This document shows, piece by piece, positions 48,619-57,317 of a stretch of 64,000 nt of DNA. Location: positions 327,564 to 391,563 of the forward strand of contig JAISVX010000001.1 of assembly GCA_031271345.1 (NCBI GenBank), given 5' to 3'. Made by a program: the position numbers and the translations under genes. The DNA is from Lactobacillaceae bacterium. Lineage in GTDB: Bacteria > Pseudomonadota > Alphaproteobacteria > RF32 > CAG-239. Positions within the stretch are counted from its first letter, which is position 1, and the number at the start of each line of letters is the position of its first letter. A model generated the notes under the pieces. That model was not told where the DNA came from. It was given only the letters and a program-made list of their open reading frames with translations, and searched no databases.

Positions 48619-49260
48619 ATGATTGTTACTATCGATGGTCCCAACTCCGCAGGCAAAGGAACTCTAGCCTCAAGACTGGCGGAATTTTATGGTTTTACAT
48701 ATTTTGATACGGGCATGGTGTATAGGGCCGTTGCCGTTGAGATGTTTTTAAAAAATATCGACTTTGCCAATGAAGCCGCGGCAGAAGAAATAGCGAAAAA
48801 TTTAACCTTTGAGAGAATGACGGAGCTGTCGAAATATCCCGAATTTAGAGGACCTGCCGGCAGCAATAACTCTGCGGTTGTGGCGTCTTATCCAAAAGTT
48901 AGAGCCGCGCTGCTTAAGATGCAGCAAGACTTTGCAAAAAACTCCGCGACAGGGGTTGTATATGACGGCAGAGATACAGGAACAACGATATGTCCTGACG
49001 CGGATATAAAAATATTTGTCACCGCCGCGCCGGAAGTTAGGGCGGACAGGCGGTATAGATATTATCAGTCGCAGGGGGTCGATATTTCCTATGAGCAGGT
49101 TCTTGCCGATGTGACGGCGAGGGATGAACGGGACATGAACAGAGCTGTCGCTCCGCTCAAGCCAGCGGAAGACGCAATAATTCTTGATACCTCAAATCTA
49201 AATGCCGACGAAGCTTTTGTTGAAGCCTCGGAACTTATTAACAGCAAGCTTAGGGCATAA
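48619..49260 (+). CDS. cmk: Cytidylate kinase, first copy
   Basis: The 213-residue kinase starts at ATG 48619 (AAAAGG upstream) with IDGPNSAGKGTLASRLA (Walker A), the FDTGMVYRAVA core, YDGRDTGT, RADRRYRYYQ and VARDERD-type NMP-binding sequence. It phosphorylates CMP and dCMP. Compared with the usual family, Asn replaces the Ala in SAGKGT's neighbour (PNSAGKGT versus PASAGKGT). It is followed by a second copy. Confidence 0.9.
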   Translation: MIVTIDGPNSAGKGTLASRLAEFYGFTYFDTGMVYRAVAVEMFLKNIDFANEAAAEEIAKNLTFERMTELSKYPEFRGPAGSNNSAVVASYPKVRAALLKMQQDFAKNSATGVVYDGRDTGTTICPDADIKIFVTAAPEVRADRRYRYYQSQGVDISYEQVLADVTARDERDMNRAVAPLKPAEDAIILDTSNLNADEAFVEASELINSKLRA

Positions 49261-49332
49261 ACGAGTTCCTTGAAATTTTGTTATTTATGGTAAATAATTT
49301 ACTAAATGTTATAAATTTTTGGGATGTTTTTT

Positions 49333-49986
49333 ATGATAATTACAATCGATGGTCCAGCTTCCGCAGGTAAGGGTACATTAGCGGCAAATTTAGCAAAAAA
49401 ATATAAGCTTTCGCATTTTGACACAGGGATGGTTTACCGCGCCGTGGGATTGGAAATGTTTCTGAACGGCTTGGATGTCAACGATGAAGCCGCGGCTGAA
49501 AAAATTGCGAAAAGCTTGACTTTTGCAAAGATGATGGAGCTTTCAAAACACCCGGAATTTCGCGGAGCTAACGGCGGGAACTATGCCTCAATTGTTTCTG
49601 CCCATCCTAAAGTCAGAACCGCATTGCTTAAGATGCAGCAGGATTTTTCCAAAAATCCGACTTTCGCCGACGGAACACCGGCTAATGGAGCGGTTTATGA
49701 CGGAAGAGACACGGGAACGGTTGTTTGTCCTAATGCGGATTATAAATTCTTTTTAACCGCGTCAAGCGAAATTAGAGCAAAAAGAAGATACCTTGAGTTC
49801 GTGGAAAAAGGCATTGATATTGCTTATGAAAAAGTTTTGTCGGATATTGTTGAAAGAGATGCCAGAGATTCAGGGCGCTCCACCGCGCCGCTTAAACCTG
49901 CGGATGACGCTGTAATTGTTGATACTTCCGATATGACGGCTGAAGAAGTGTTTGACAAAGCATGTCAAATCATTGGCTTAAAATAG
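49333..49986 (+). CDS. cmk: Cytidylate kinase, second copy
   Basis: The 217-residue kinase starts at ATG 49333 (GGGA eight bases upstream; ATG 49324 is in frame) with the normal IDGPASAGKGTLAANLA and FDTGMVYRAVG. It has YDGRDTGT and ERDARDSGRSTAPL. It is clearly paralogous to the gene 73 bp upstream. In many bacteria one cmk precedes rpsA; here the two copies are separated from rpsA by three kilobases of other genes. Confidence 0.92.
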   Translation: MIITIDGPASAGKGTLAANLAKKYKLSHFDTGMVYRAVGLEMFLNGLDVNDEAAAEKIAKSLTFAKMMELSKHPEFRGANGGNYASIVSAHPKVRTALLKMQQDFSKNPTFADGTPANGAVYDGRDTGTVVCPNADYKFFLTASSEIRAKRRYLEFVEKGIDIAYEKVLSDIVERDARDSGRSTAPLKPADDAVIVDTSDMTAEEVFDKACQIIGLK

Positions 49987-50007
49987 CATTTTTTGCATGG
50001 GCTTTTG

Positions 50008-50544
50008 TTAAGAACATCTTGCTTCGGAATGTTTATATATCATCATTCCAAGGTTGCTTTTGTCTTCTTTGAGGTCTTTTGCGGAAGTTTTCATTGCTAT
50101 CTTCATTAAGTCTTCCATGTTTACATTGTTTGACAGGGAAGCATAATATTTTTCCAGCTCGGGGTCATTGAGTTTTCCCATGGCTACCGTCGCGGGCTTA
50201 TAAAGATTTTTGCCGGCGTCTTCAATGTTTTGTTTGTCGGTTACGATTTCTAAACTTTGCGTTGCAATTGCAAATCCGCACATTGACGCAAGCAGAGCGG
50301 TTTGCTGGGCTTTTTTAAGCCAGGATGGTTTTTCTTTATGCTCGATTTTATCCGCAAAATAATTTGCCACCGCAGATATTGCAAATAAACCAGCGGCGGT
50401 AGCGGTAAGATTTTCTTTAGGGATGTTCAAGAAAGGAGATGCTGCAGCCATGGCGGTGGTCGCAAAGCCAAGCCCGGATAAAAACCGCGTGCCGCAATAA
50501 GATACGACTTCTTTTACTTTTGATTCTTTTTTATCTTTTGTCAT
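50008..50544 (-). CDS. Hypothetical membrane-associated protein (178 aa)
   Basis: The protein has two or three hydrophobic helices (TAMAAASPFLNI, TATAAGLFAISAVANYFA and LLASMCGFAIATQ) within a basic N-terminal half, then a soluble C-terminal half with LKEDKSNLGMMIYKH. I do not recognise it. It starts two bases after the stop of the gene before it. Confidence 0.5.
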   Translation of the reverse strand: MTKDKKESKVKEVVSYCGTRFLSGLGFATTAMAAASPFLNIPKENLTATAAGLFAISAVANYFADKIEHKEKPSWLKKAQQTALLASMCGFAIATQSLEIVTDKQNIEDAGKNLYKPATVAMGKLNDPELEKYYASLSNNVNMEDLMKIAMKTSAKDLKEDKSNLGMMIYKHSEARCS

Positions 50545-50546
50545 CG

Positions 50547-50909
50547 TTATATCTTGCCTTCTTCTTTGTTAAGTACTTTATCCCAAGAGCTTAAACCATA
50601 TTTTTCCCATTGCAGCGGTATGTTTTCAATATTTTTGATTTTTGCTGTGTAATGGCTGAGAATTTCTTGCCCTCTTGCTTCGACAACGATTACTTCCCCG
50701 GCATTTGACAGGATTTCTCTGATGTCGGGATTTACGTAATCAAGAATAATGCTGAGTTCTTTGTTTCTTGAAAAAACGGCATGCTCCTTGCCGTCATACA
50801 AAATTACCGGCTCTTTTGGTTCTCCGATATATGCGGGCAGAAACAACAGGACATTTCCATCTTTGTCCTGCTTTATTATGTAAAACCCTGCTTTTGTTGT
50901 GCTGCTCAT
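50547..50909 (-). CDS. Hypothetical protein (120 aa)
   Basis: The protein is predicted soluble and beta-rich at the start (GFYIIKQDKDGNVLLFLPAY) with an acidic C-terminus. I do not recognise it. It forms a two-gene unit with the downstream membrane-associated gene. Confidence 0.5.
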   Translation of the reverse strand: MSSTTKAGFYIIKQDKDGNVLLFLPAYIGEPKEPVILYDGKEHAVFSRNKELSIILDYVNPDIREILSNAGEVIVVEARGQEILSHYTAKIKNIENIPLQWEKYGLSSWDKVLNKEEGKI

Positions 50910-51052
50910 TTTTTTATCTCTGAATTTTTATTCATATTACTATTTTATATGTGTTTTGTCAAATATATTCGATTTTTGGCTAAAATATATGTAGATATAA
51001 TTAAAAGACATTGTATAATGCAGTGGCATAAGAATTAAAGGTTTTGCTATAA

Positions 51053-52135
51053 ATGGACGATTATTACCAAATACTAAGGGTTTCAAACACTGCGACAAAG
51101 GCTGAGATAAAAGCGGCTTTTCGCCGTTTGGCGCGAAAATATCACCCTGATGTCAATAAAGATAAGGACGCTTCAAAGAATTTTCGGCTGATTAACGGGG
51201 CGTACGAAGTACTATGCGACGACGCAAAAAGGGCGGATTATGATAGGAAGTTCGGAGAGTCTTTTGTTTATCCTAAGCGGACTTCGGCGGAGAAAACGGC
51301 TCCAGGTCCCAGAGCTAAAAGAGCTTCTCCAGTCTCTGAAAATAAAAATAAAGCTCAGGAGGCTAATCAAAAATTTCATAGGACAGCGTCTGTTCGGTCA
51401 GGTCAATTTGCAGAAGATGAAAAGCTTTCAAGATTTTTTCTTATAATTTTTAGCGTTTTTGCTTTTCCCCTATTTTTTACAATCGCTTATTTAGCCGTTA
51501 AAAACTATGAATATCCTATAAAAGAGTTTAGCCAGAGAAAAATTTCGGCGTACGATAATGTGAGCGAATCGGTATATAAAGTTGCCGGTGCGGGATATTC
51601 TGATTTTTATGACAAGTTTTCTCCGCTATACGTTGCCATGAAAAAAGGCAACCATAAGCGTAGCAATGACATTTTGGAATGGGAAAGTTATAACCTTGAG
51701 GAAATAGAAGATAAGGCGTTAATAATGTACGCAATATATTTTGGCTGGAAAGATACGGCAAAGCTTCTTCTTGAAAAAGGGTTTTCATGCAAACCATCGG
51801 GGATAGAAAATTTAGCCATCCGCGAGTATGTTTCCGAAGAAGATGAAAAATATTATGAAAAGCTTCAAGCTGTTTCTTTTGAAATATATAATCCCGCGGA
51901 TTATGCAAAAGAAATGAAAAGAACAGAAATTGTTGAAATGCTGGAGAAAAGAGGTGTTTATGCAAATGATAATCCAAGAATAAAAATGGATTATAAAAAA
52001 GCCTTGATGATATACAGCGAAAGACGAATGACCGAGACTTATGAAGAGATATTGGTGGATTTATATTTGGAAGAGATTATAAATAAAGATTACAGCCGGC
52101 ATAAGTTTATAAATGATGTTATGGTTGGGGGTTAA
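51053..52135 (+). CDS. Membrane-anchored J-domain protein with ankyrin-like C-terminus
   Basis: The 360-residue protein has an N-terminal J-domain (residues 3-68, [14 protein letters not shown] with the HPD motif). A Lys/Ser-rich linker follows, then one membrane helix (about 127-149) and a C-terminal helical region with [16 protein letters not shown] and [21 protein letters not shown] that looks like ankyrin repeats. The J-domain suggests recruitment of DnaK to the membrane. It is the first of two tandem genes of this kind. AAAGG precedes the ATG. Confidence 0.7.
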   Translation: MDDYYQILRVSNTATKAEIKAAFRRLARKYHPDVNKDKDASKNFRLINGAYEVLCDDAKRADYDRKFGESFVYPKRTSAEKTAPGPRAKRASPVSENKNKAQEANQKFHRTASVRSGQFAEDEKLSRFFLIIFSVFAFPLFFTIAYLAVKNYEYPIKEFSQRKISAYDNVSESVYKVAGAGYSDFYDKFSPLYVAMKKGNHKRSNDILEWESYNLEEIEDKALIMYAIYFGWKDTAKLLLEKGFSCKPSGIENLAIREYVSEEDEKYYEKLQAVSFEIYNPADYAKEMKRTEIVEMLEKRGVYANDNPRIKMDYKKALMIYSERRMTETYEEILVDLYLEEIINKDYSRHKFINDVMVGG

Positions 52136-52143
52136 CTTTTTAT

Positions 52144-52887
52144 ATGGCGAACTACTACGAAATTCTTGAGGTTTCAAAAACAGCTACGGATGCCGAAATA
52201 AAATCGGCTTTTCGCAGACTGGCGCGCAAATACCATCCGGATACAAATAAAGAAGATAAAAATGCCGAGGAAAAGTTTAAGGAGCTTAACACCGCGTACG
52301 AGGTGCTGAGAAATGCTCTTAAGCGAAAAGATTATGATAGAAACTTAGGCAAAAGCCATGCCTCTTCCAAACAAGAAAATAAATCGCCTGAAGCCGACAC
52401 CTCTAAGCCGCGGAGTAAAACCCGGACGCCGCCTGAATATAGTAAACATGATGCCGCGGAAATTAAGTCTATGGGATGGGTGGCTAAAATATTTACCCTT
52501 TTAATCGGTTTGTTTTTTTCATCATTGCTTTTGGTTATCGGCATACTTGTAGCCGTTCGCAATAAAGATAATCCGATAATTCAAAATGCCGTGGGCTTTT
52601 TTAACAGCATTGAAGTTTCGAGGGTTAGAGATAATTTTGAAAAGGTTGGGGAAACCTATCGGAAAATTAAAGAGATTGTCAGCAGCGAAGAAGAGAATGT
52701 CAATTATGATATTAAGGTTAAGCCGGATATGCCGATGCCCGAACTGAAGCTTTTTGATGAAGAAGATGTAATTTTACACGAAATAAAAGAGTTTATTTCA
52801 GTCAAAAAGCCAGGGGAAACGAAACCGGCGGAAGCAGAAAAGACAATATATAAAAAAGGCTCGGTAAAAAAGCGGCGGGTTTTGTAA
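52144..52887 (+). CDS. Membrane-anchored J-domain protein
   Basis: The 247-residue protein has a J-domain ([14 protein letters not shown]), a Lys/Pro-rich linker and one membrane helix (about 117-140, [20 protein letters not shown]). The short outer part is acidic and basic-tailed. It starts eight bases after the first J-domain gene and is homologous to it in the J-domain but not in the C-terminal part. It may localise DnaK, and its binding partner is unknown. Confidence 0.7.
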   Translation: MANYYEILEVSKTATDAEIKSAFRRLARKYHPDTNKEDKNAEEKFKELNTAYEVLRNALKRKDYDRNLGKSHASSKQENKSPEADTSKPRSKTRTPPEYSKHDAAEIKSMGWVAKIFTLLIGLFFSSLLLVIGILVAVRNKDNPIIQNAVGFFNSIEVSRVRDNFEKVGETYRKIKEIVSSEEENVNYDIKVKPDMPMPELKLFDEEDVILHEIKEFISVKKPGETKPAEAEKTIYKKGSVKKRRVL

Positions 52888-52924
52888 ACTGTTTTATAAG
52901 TGGTTGGAAAAATATAAAAAAAGC

Positions 52925-52952
52925 TTGAATTTTAAATATTTGCATGTATAAA
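52925..52952 (+). promoter_or_regulatory. Possible promoter of rpsA
   Basis: TTGAAT (52925-52930) and TATAAA (52947-52952) have a 16-bp spacer, upstream of a 130-base leader. Confidence 0.5.
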
Positions 52953-53084
52953 TTAGCCCATCATAAGCAATGGCGCGATAACTTGTGATTTTTTTAACCT
53001 CGCGCAAGTCCGCCCCGCCGTCTGAAGCTTTGGCTAAGGAGGCTCTTTAAATTGAGGGTTGGCATTTTTGAAATTAATTAATTA
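52953..53084 (+). promoter_or_regulatory. rpsA leader without a Shine-Dalgarno sequence at the ATG
   Basis: The leader has a GC-rich middle (CTCGCGC and CCGCCCCGCCG near 53000) and a strong AGGAGG at about 53036. The 20 bases directly before the rpsA ATG are AT-rich (AATTAATTAATTA). The AGGAGG could start a nine-codon frame at a TTG (53055) that ends 6 bases before the rpsA ATG. S1 genes in other bacteria often lack a Shine-Dalgarno sequence and are autoregulated by S1 binding their leader. Confidence 0.45.
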
Positions 53085-54770
53085 ATGACAAATACAGCAG
53101 TTAAAATCCCTGAAATGACAGAAAGCTTTGAAGCTTTATTAAACGAACAATTCGGTGAAAATGATAATATTACCGGTTCGGTTGTTAAGGGTACGGTTAT
53201 TAGACTTACTCCAGATTTCGCAGTTGTTGACGTTGGTCTGAAATCTGAAGGACGTATTCCTCTTCGTGAGTTTGGTTTAAATAATGAACTTAAAGTTGGC
53301 GACAAAATCGAAGTTTATGTTGACCGCTACGAAGACAAAGATGGCAACATCGTTCTTTCTCGCGAAAAAGCTCGCAGAGAAGAAGCTTGGACTGAGTTGG
53401 AAAAACACTTAGAATCCGGCGAAAGAGTAAACGGCGTTATTTTCGGACGCGTTAAAGGCGGCTTCACTGTTGACCTAAACGGCGCTATTGCTTTCTTGCC
53501 TGGTTCGCAAATTGACATCAGACCAATTAGAGACATCTCTCCATTAATGGGTATTTCTCAACCATTCCAAATTTTGAAAATGGATAAGGTTCGCGGAAAT
53601 ATCGTTGTATCCCGCCGCGTGGTTCTTGAAGAAACAAGAGCGGAAGCAAGAGCTGAATTAGTTGAAAACATCAAAGAAGGCTCAATCCTTGACGGTGTTG
53701 TTAAAAACATCACTGATTACGGCGCGTTTATCGACCTTGGCGGAATTGACGGATTATTGCACGTTACAGACATTTCTTGGAAAAGAATTAATCACCCGGC
53801 TGAAGTTCTTGGCGTTGGTCAAACTATTAAAGTTCAGGTTATCAAATTTAACGAAGACAACCAAAGAATCAGTTTGGGTATGAAACAATTGGAAAATGAT
53901 CCTTGGGCTGGCGTCGCTGAGAAGTTCAAAGTTGAAGACGTATACAAAGGCAAGGTTACAAACATTACTGATTACGGCGCGTTTGTTGAGCTTGAAGACG
54001 GTATTGAAGGTCTTGTTCACGTTTCGGAAATGAGCTGGACTCGCAAAAACGTTCATCCGGGAAAAATCATTTCTACTTCTCAGGAAGTTGAAGTTAAAGT
54101 TCTTGAAGTTGATGCTGATAAGAGAAGAATTTCTCTTGGTATCAAACAATGCACTCCAAATCCATGGGCGGCATATATTGAAGAGCATCCGGTCGGCGCT
54201 GTTATCTCAGGCAAAATCAAAAACATTACCGAGTTTGGTTTGTTCATCGGTTTGACTGACGAGATTGACGGCATGGTACACCTTTCTGACATTTCTTGGG
54301 ATAAGTCTGGTGAAGAAGCTGTAAAAGACTTCACAAAAGGACAAGAAGTTCAGGCAAAAATCATTGATGTCGACGTAGAAAAAGAACGCATCAGTTTAGG
54401 CATTAAACAGCTTACAGAAGACGCTGTCGGCGCAGCTTTAGAAGGCATCAAAAAAGGCGACGTAGTTAAAGCTACAGTTACTTCAACTGATGACAAAGCG
54501 GTCAATGTCGATGTTAACGGCGTTGCAGCATCAATCAAAAAAGCAGACCTTGCAAAAGAAAAGGCTGGTCAAGACACAGCAAAATTCAAAGAGGGTCAGG
54601 TAGTTGAGGCTAAAGTTACAGCTGTTGATAAAAAAAGCAGTAAAATTGGTCTTTCTATCAAAGCATTAGAAGTTGAAGAAGAGAAGAAAGCTTTAGAAGA
54701 ATATTCTAATACTTCTTCCGGCTCCTCAGCTTTCGGTGAAGCCCTGGGCGCCGCCTTGAAAAACAAATAG
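53085..54770 (+). CDS. rpsA: 30S ribosomal protein S1
   Basis: The 561-residue protein has six S1 OB-fold repeats (first VVKGTVIRLTPDFAVVDVGLKSEG, then repeated VVKNITDYGAFIDLGG, VHVSEMSW and ISLGIKQ blocks), matching bacterial S1. It binds mRNA on the small subunit and unwinds structured leaders. It ends with a Ser/Gly-rich tail (SSGSSAFGEALGAALKNK). A terminator is at 54865-54896. Confidence 0.96.
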   Translation: MTNTAVKIPEMTESFEALLNEQFGENDNITGSVVKGTVIRLTPDFAVVDVGLKSEGRIPLREFGLNNELKVGDKIEVYVDRYEDKDGNIVLSREKARREEAWTELEKHLESGERVNGVIFGRVKGGFTVDLNGAIAFLPGSQIDIRPIRDISPLMGISQPFQILKMDKVRGNIVVSRRVVLEETRAEARAELVENIKEGSILDGVVKNITDYGAFIDLGGIDGLLHVTDISWKRINHPAEVLGVGQTIKVQVIKFNEDNQRISLGMKQLENDPWAGVAEKFKVEDVYKGKVTNITDYGAFVELEDGIEGLVHVSEMSWTRKNVHPGKIISTSQEVEVKVLEVDADKRRISLGIKQCTPNPWAAYIEEHPVGAVISGKIKNITEFGLFIGLTDEIDGMVHLSDISWDKSGEEAVKDFTKGQEVQAKIIDVDVEKERISLGIKQLTEDAVGAALEGIKKGDVVKATVTSTDDKAVNVDVNGVAASIKKADLAKEKAGQDTAKFKEGQVVEAKVTAVDKKSSKIGLSIKALEVEEEKKALEEYSNTSSGSSAFGEALGAALKNK

Positions 54771-54864
54771 GTCGGGCGCAGGCGGCGTTTGCAGACAATA
54801 CGAGTTGTTGTCCGCGACGTTCGCAAGCTTGGGTCGCTTTCACGGTGACCAAGAAGAGAACAAT

Positions 54865-54896
54865 AAAAAAGGCTCTGTTTTTACAGGGTCTTTTTT
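54865..54896 (+). terminator. Terminator of rpsA
   Basis: The stem GGCTCTG / CAGGGTC (54871-54890) is flanked by A6 and T6. It lies 94 bases behind the rpsA stop, past a GC-rich segment of unusual composition (54771-54840) with no gene. Confidence 0.75.
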
Positions 54897-54996
54897 GTGC
54901 GGTTATATAACCGAAGTGTCCAAACTGTTTGACAATTTTGGAAAGTTGTTTATAATTTCGTCAACTCATTAATTATTCATCTAAAATTTTTATGTT

Positions 54997-55728
54997 ATGA
55001 AGAAAATTGTTGTTATGGGCTATCTTCCGAAAGAAATTTGGAATGTATTAAGCGCCGTTAACGGAGCAACGTTCGTTGCCGGTTATCATGAAAAGAAAAG
55101 CGCCGTGATTTTTACCGAGTTGGTACACGACTCAAGGCATCCGGATTATTATAATCAAAAGATTGCTTTGAGGAGTGCTGCTTTTGAAGAAAAATGTCCG
55201 TGCATGTATCGGGATATGTTTTCCGATGGCTATGGAAGGGTTGCCGACATCCGTGGGGAACTGCGTATCGATGTTGCAACGGTTCCCTTTGACATTGTCA
55301 AACTGGATGCCGGGTATCGAGAGGCGTTTGAGCTGGCAGATAAACAGGGCGGTATTCAAAAAGTTAACGCCAAAATTTGTTTCCCCGAAGGAACAACTGT
55401 CAAAGACAGAAATTTCTGGACCAGAGAGTACTCGGAGCTTATGCGTTTTCTCAGCGACCGAGACTGGCTGTATACGACCGTTTTCGATGAGGACGAAGAG
55501 TTTGTCGTTTGCGGGCAGGGATCGGGAATTGATTATGAGTTTTCGGGTTCCATCGGCGAAGGGGATGAAAAACTTTTGGAGATATCCTTCGAGTTTTTCA
55601 ATGGAAGCCGTTTTCTCATACACAATTGCGTACAGGAACATTCGGCGGCAAATGTCCTCACAATGAGAGAAACGTATCTTAACGAAGTGCGAAACCAAGT
55701 GCAAAACTTTGTCGACAGTCTTCCTTAA
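54997..55728 (+). CDS. Hypothetical protein (243 aa)
   Basis: The acidic soluble protein has AGYHEKKSAVIFTELVHDS, a Cys pair in EEKCPCMYRDMF, VFDEDEEFVVCGQGSG and LEISFEFFNGSRFLIHNC. I do not recognise it. GC content is higher than in the flanks and the ATG lacks a Shine-Dalgarno sequence, as in the 145-residue gene at 42686, which hints at a shared origin. A terminator follows. Confidence 0.5.
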   Translation: MKKIVVMGYLPKEIWNVLSAVNGATFVAGYHEKKSAVIFTELVHDSRHPDYYNQKIALRSAAFEEKCPCMYRDMFSDGYGRVADIRGELRIDVATVPFDIVKLDAGYREAFELADKQGGIQKVNAKICFPEGTTVKDRNFWTREYSELMRFLSDRDWLYTTVFDEDEEFVVCGQGSGIDYEFSGSIGEGDEKLLEISFEFFNGSRFLIHNCVQEHSAANVLTMRETYLNEVRNQVQNFVDSLP

Positions 55729-55750
55729 GAAAGTTCATGTTTTATGTTCA

Positions 55751-55779
55751 AAAAGGCTCTGGATTTCAGAGCCTTTTTT
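55751..55779 (+). terminator. Terminator of the 243-aa hypothetical gene
   Basis: The stem GGCTCTG / CAGAGCC with A4 and T6 flanks lies 22 bases after the stop codon. Confidence 0.8.
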
Positions 55780-55837
55780 GTTGTTTGATATGGTTTTTTT
55801 ATATATATTCAACTTATAATGATTAAGGAGAAAAAAT

Positions 55838-56347
55838 ATGAAAAAACTTTTTGTTTTGGTCCTTTGCGTTCTTATTTCAGCCTGCGCTTCAAATTTAGCA
55901 GTGAAGAGCGACAACCCTGCGGAAGCAACATTTAAATTTAAAACGCCGGATAATGACGCTGTTCTGACTTTTTGGAGAAGAATTGAACCAGACGGCTTAA
56001 AGAGTTCGCGTTTCAGCGTTGGCGTGCCGACTGCAACTTTAGCAATGAACGGGACTTTTCCCAGATATTATGAAGAAAGCGTTCAATTAGACGCAGGTAC
56101 ATATTATCTGGATTCATTCCAGATCCCTGTAAGTTCGACAGAGTTCTGCGTCAGCCAGGGAGGGCATTATATGCTTCGAAACGGCTGGGATGATGAAAAC
56201 AACAATCCTTACTATTTGTCATTTACGGTCAAAGACGGAGAGAAAGCGGTTTTACCATTGGTAACAATGGAAACGGACTGCGAAACAGCAAGTTTCAGCG
56301 ACCCAAATAAACGATTTACAGTAGGGAGCAGATTGTCTGTTAAATAA
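55838..56347 (+). CDS. Lipoprotein of unknown function
   Basis: The 169-residue protein has a lipobox LISAC-A. The mature part is mostly beta, with DAVLTFWRRIEPDG, QLDAGTYYLDSFQI and two cysteines far apart (EFCVSQGG, DCETASF). It is probably an envelope protein and I do not recognise the family. AAGGAG lies upstream of the ATG. Confidence 0.7.
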   Translation: MKKLFVLVLCVLISACASNLAVKSDNPAEATFKFKTPDNDAVLTFWRRIEPDGLKSSRFSVGVPTATLAMNGTFPRYYEESVQLDAGTYYLDSFQIPVSSTEFCVSQGGHYMLRNGWDDENNNPYYLSFTVKDGEKAVLPLVTMETDCETASFSDPNKRFTVGSRLSVK

Positions 56348-56349
56348 AT

Positions 56350-56376
56350 AAAAAGCTCTGAATTTCAGAGCTTTTT
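56350..56376. terminator. Bidirectional terminator
   Basis: The stem AAAAGCTCTG / CAGAGCTTTT (56351-56375) has A-rich and T-rich flanks and lies between the lipoprotein gene and the convergent CDF gene. Confidence 0.8.
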
Positions 56377-56381
56377 ATTTA

Positions 56382-57317
56382 TTATCTTTCTTTGCTAAGC
56401 TCAATTTGTTTATCCAAATGAAATTCTTTTGCGCCTTCCGGCTCCTGGTGTATAATGACCTGGGCATCAGGATATTTTTGATGAATTTTTGCTTCGACCT
56501 GATGGGCGTGATTATGCGCGGCAACCAGAGAAATGTTTGGGTCAAGCTCAAGATGAAATTCAAACAAATCGTTTTCTCCAAGGCTTCTTGTTCTTAAATC
56601 ATGCATGCCTTTTACATAAGGTTCCGACAGAATTATTTTTTCAACGTCTTCTTTAATATCATCACCCAGTTCCTGGTCCATCAGCATGCATACCGCATCT
56701 CTGGCAAGAATATACGCCGTATGGATAAGATACGCCGCGATACCGATGGCGACAACGCTGTCAATCCATGTTATTCCCGTAATCTTAATGATAATCAAGG
56801 CGATAATAACCGACATATTGGTTCCTATATCCGTAATATAATGCAGGCTGTCTCCTCTTAGCGCAAGCGAATTGGTTTTTCTTACGACATATTTTTGAAA
56901 AGCAACAAGGCTTATTGTTAAGGTCAGACTTATCAGCATGATAGTTATGCCTAAAAAGCTGTCGTCAAGCTCCTTAGGTTTGAAAAACCTGCTTATGCCG
57001 TCATATAAAATAAACAGTCCCGAACCCGTAATAAATAAAGCCTGGAGAAAAGAACTTAAAGCTTCTATTTTGCCGTATCCGTAACGAAAATCTCGGCTTG
57101 CCGGTTTGGTTGAGTATCTGATTGCGATGAATGTAATCGCCGATGCCAAGACGTCGGCTATGCTGTCTATCATTGATGACAATATTGACAGCGAGCCGGT
57201 ACTTATGCTTGCGAGAAACTTTATTACGCTTAAAAACACCGCAAGGGAAACGCTTAGAAAACTTGCTATTTTTTTAAGCGTGCGTCCGTTATTTTTTTGT
57301 GTTGAATCTAATAACAT
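56382..57317 (-). CDS. Cation diffusion facilitator (FieF-like)
   Basis: The 311-residue protein has six helices, the metal-site Asp residues in SMIDSIADVLAS and the HYITD motif, and a C-terminal cytoplasmic domain with LEFHLELD and HAHQVEAKIHQKYP. The DxxxD/HxxxD arrangement matches FieF (YiiP), a zinc/iron exporter. It overlaps the Gld-type gene upstream by 29 bases and may be in the same transcription unit. Confidence 0.88.
   Translation of the reverse strand: MLLDSTQKNNGRTLKKIASFLSVSLAVFLSVIKFLASISTGSLSILSSMIDSIADVLASAITFIAIRYSTKPASRDFRYGYGKIEALSSFLQALFITGSGLFILYDGISRFFKPKELDDSFLGITIMLISLTLTISLVAFQKYVVRKTNSLALRGDSLHYITDIGTNMSVIIALIIIKITGITWIDSVVAIGIAAYLIHTAYILARDAVCMLMDQELGDDIKEDVEKIILSEPYVKGMHDLRTRSLGENDLFEFHLELDPNISLVAAHNHAHQVEAKIHQKYPDAQVIIHQEPEGAKEFHLDKQIELSKER

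Noticed and set aside
55132..55704. A 190-codon minus-strand frame opposite the 243-residue hypothetical gene
   Set aside because: The plus-strand frame ends with a matching terminator and is longer. The minus-strand frame has no ribosome site.
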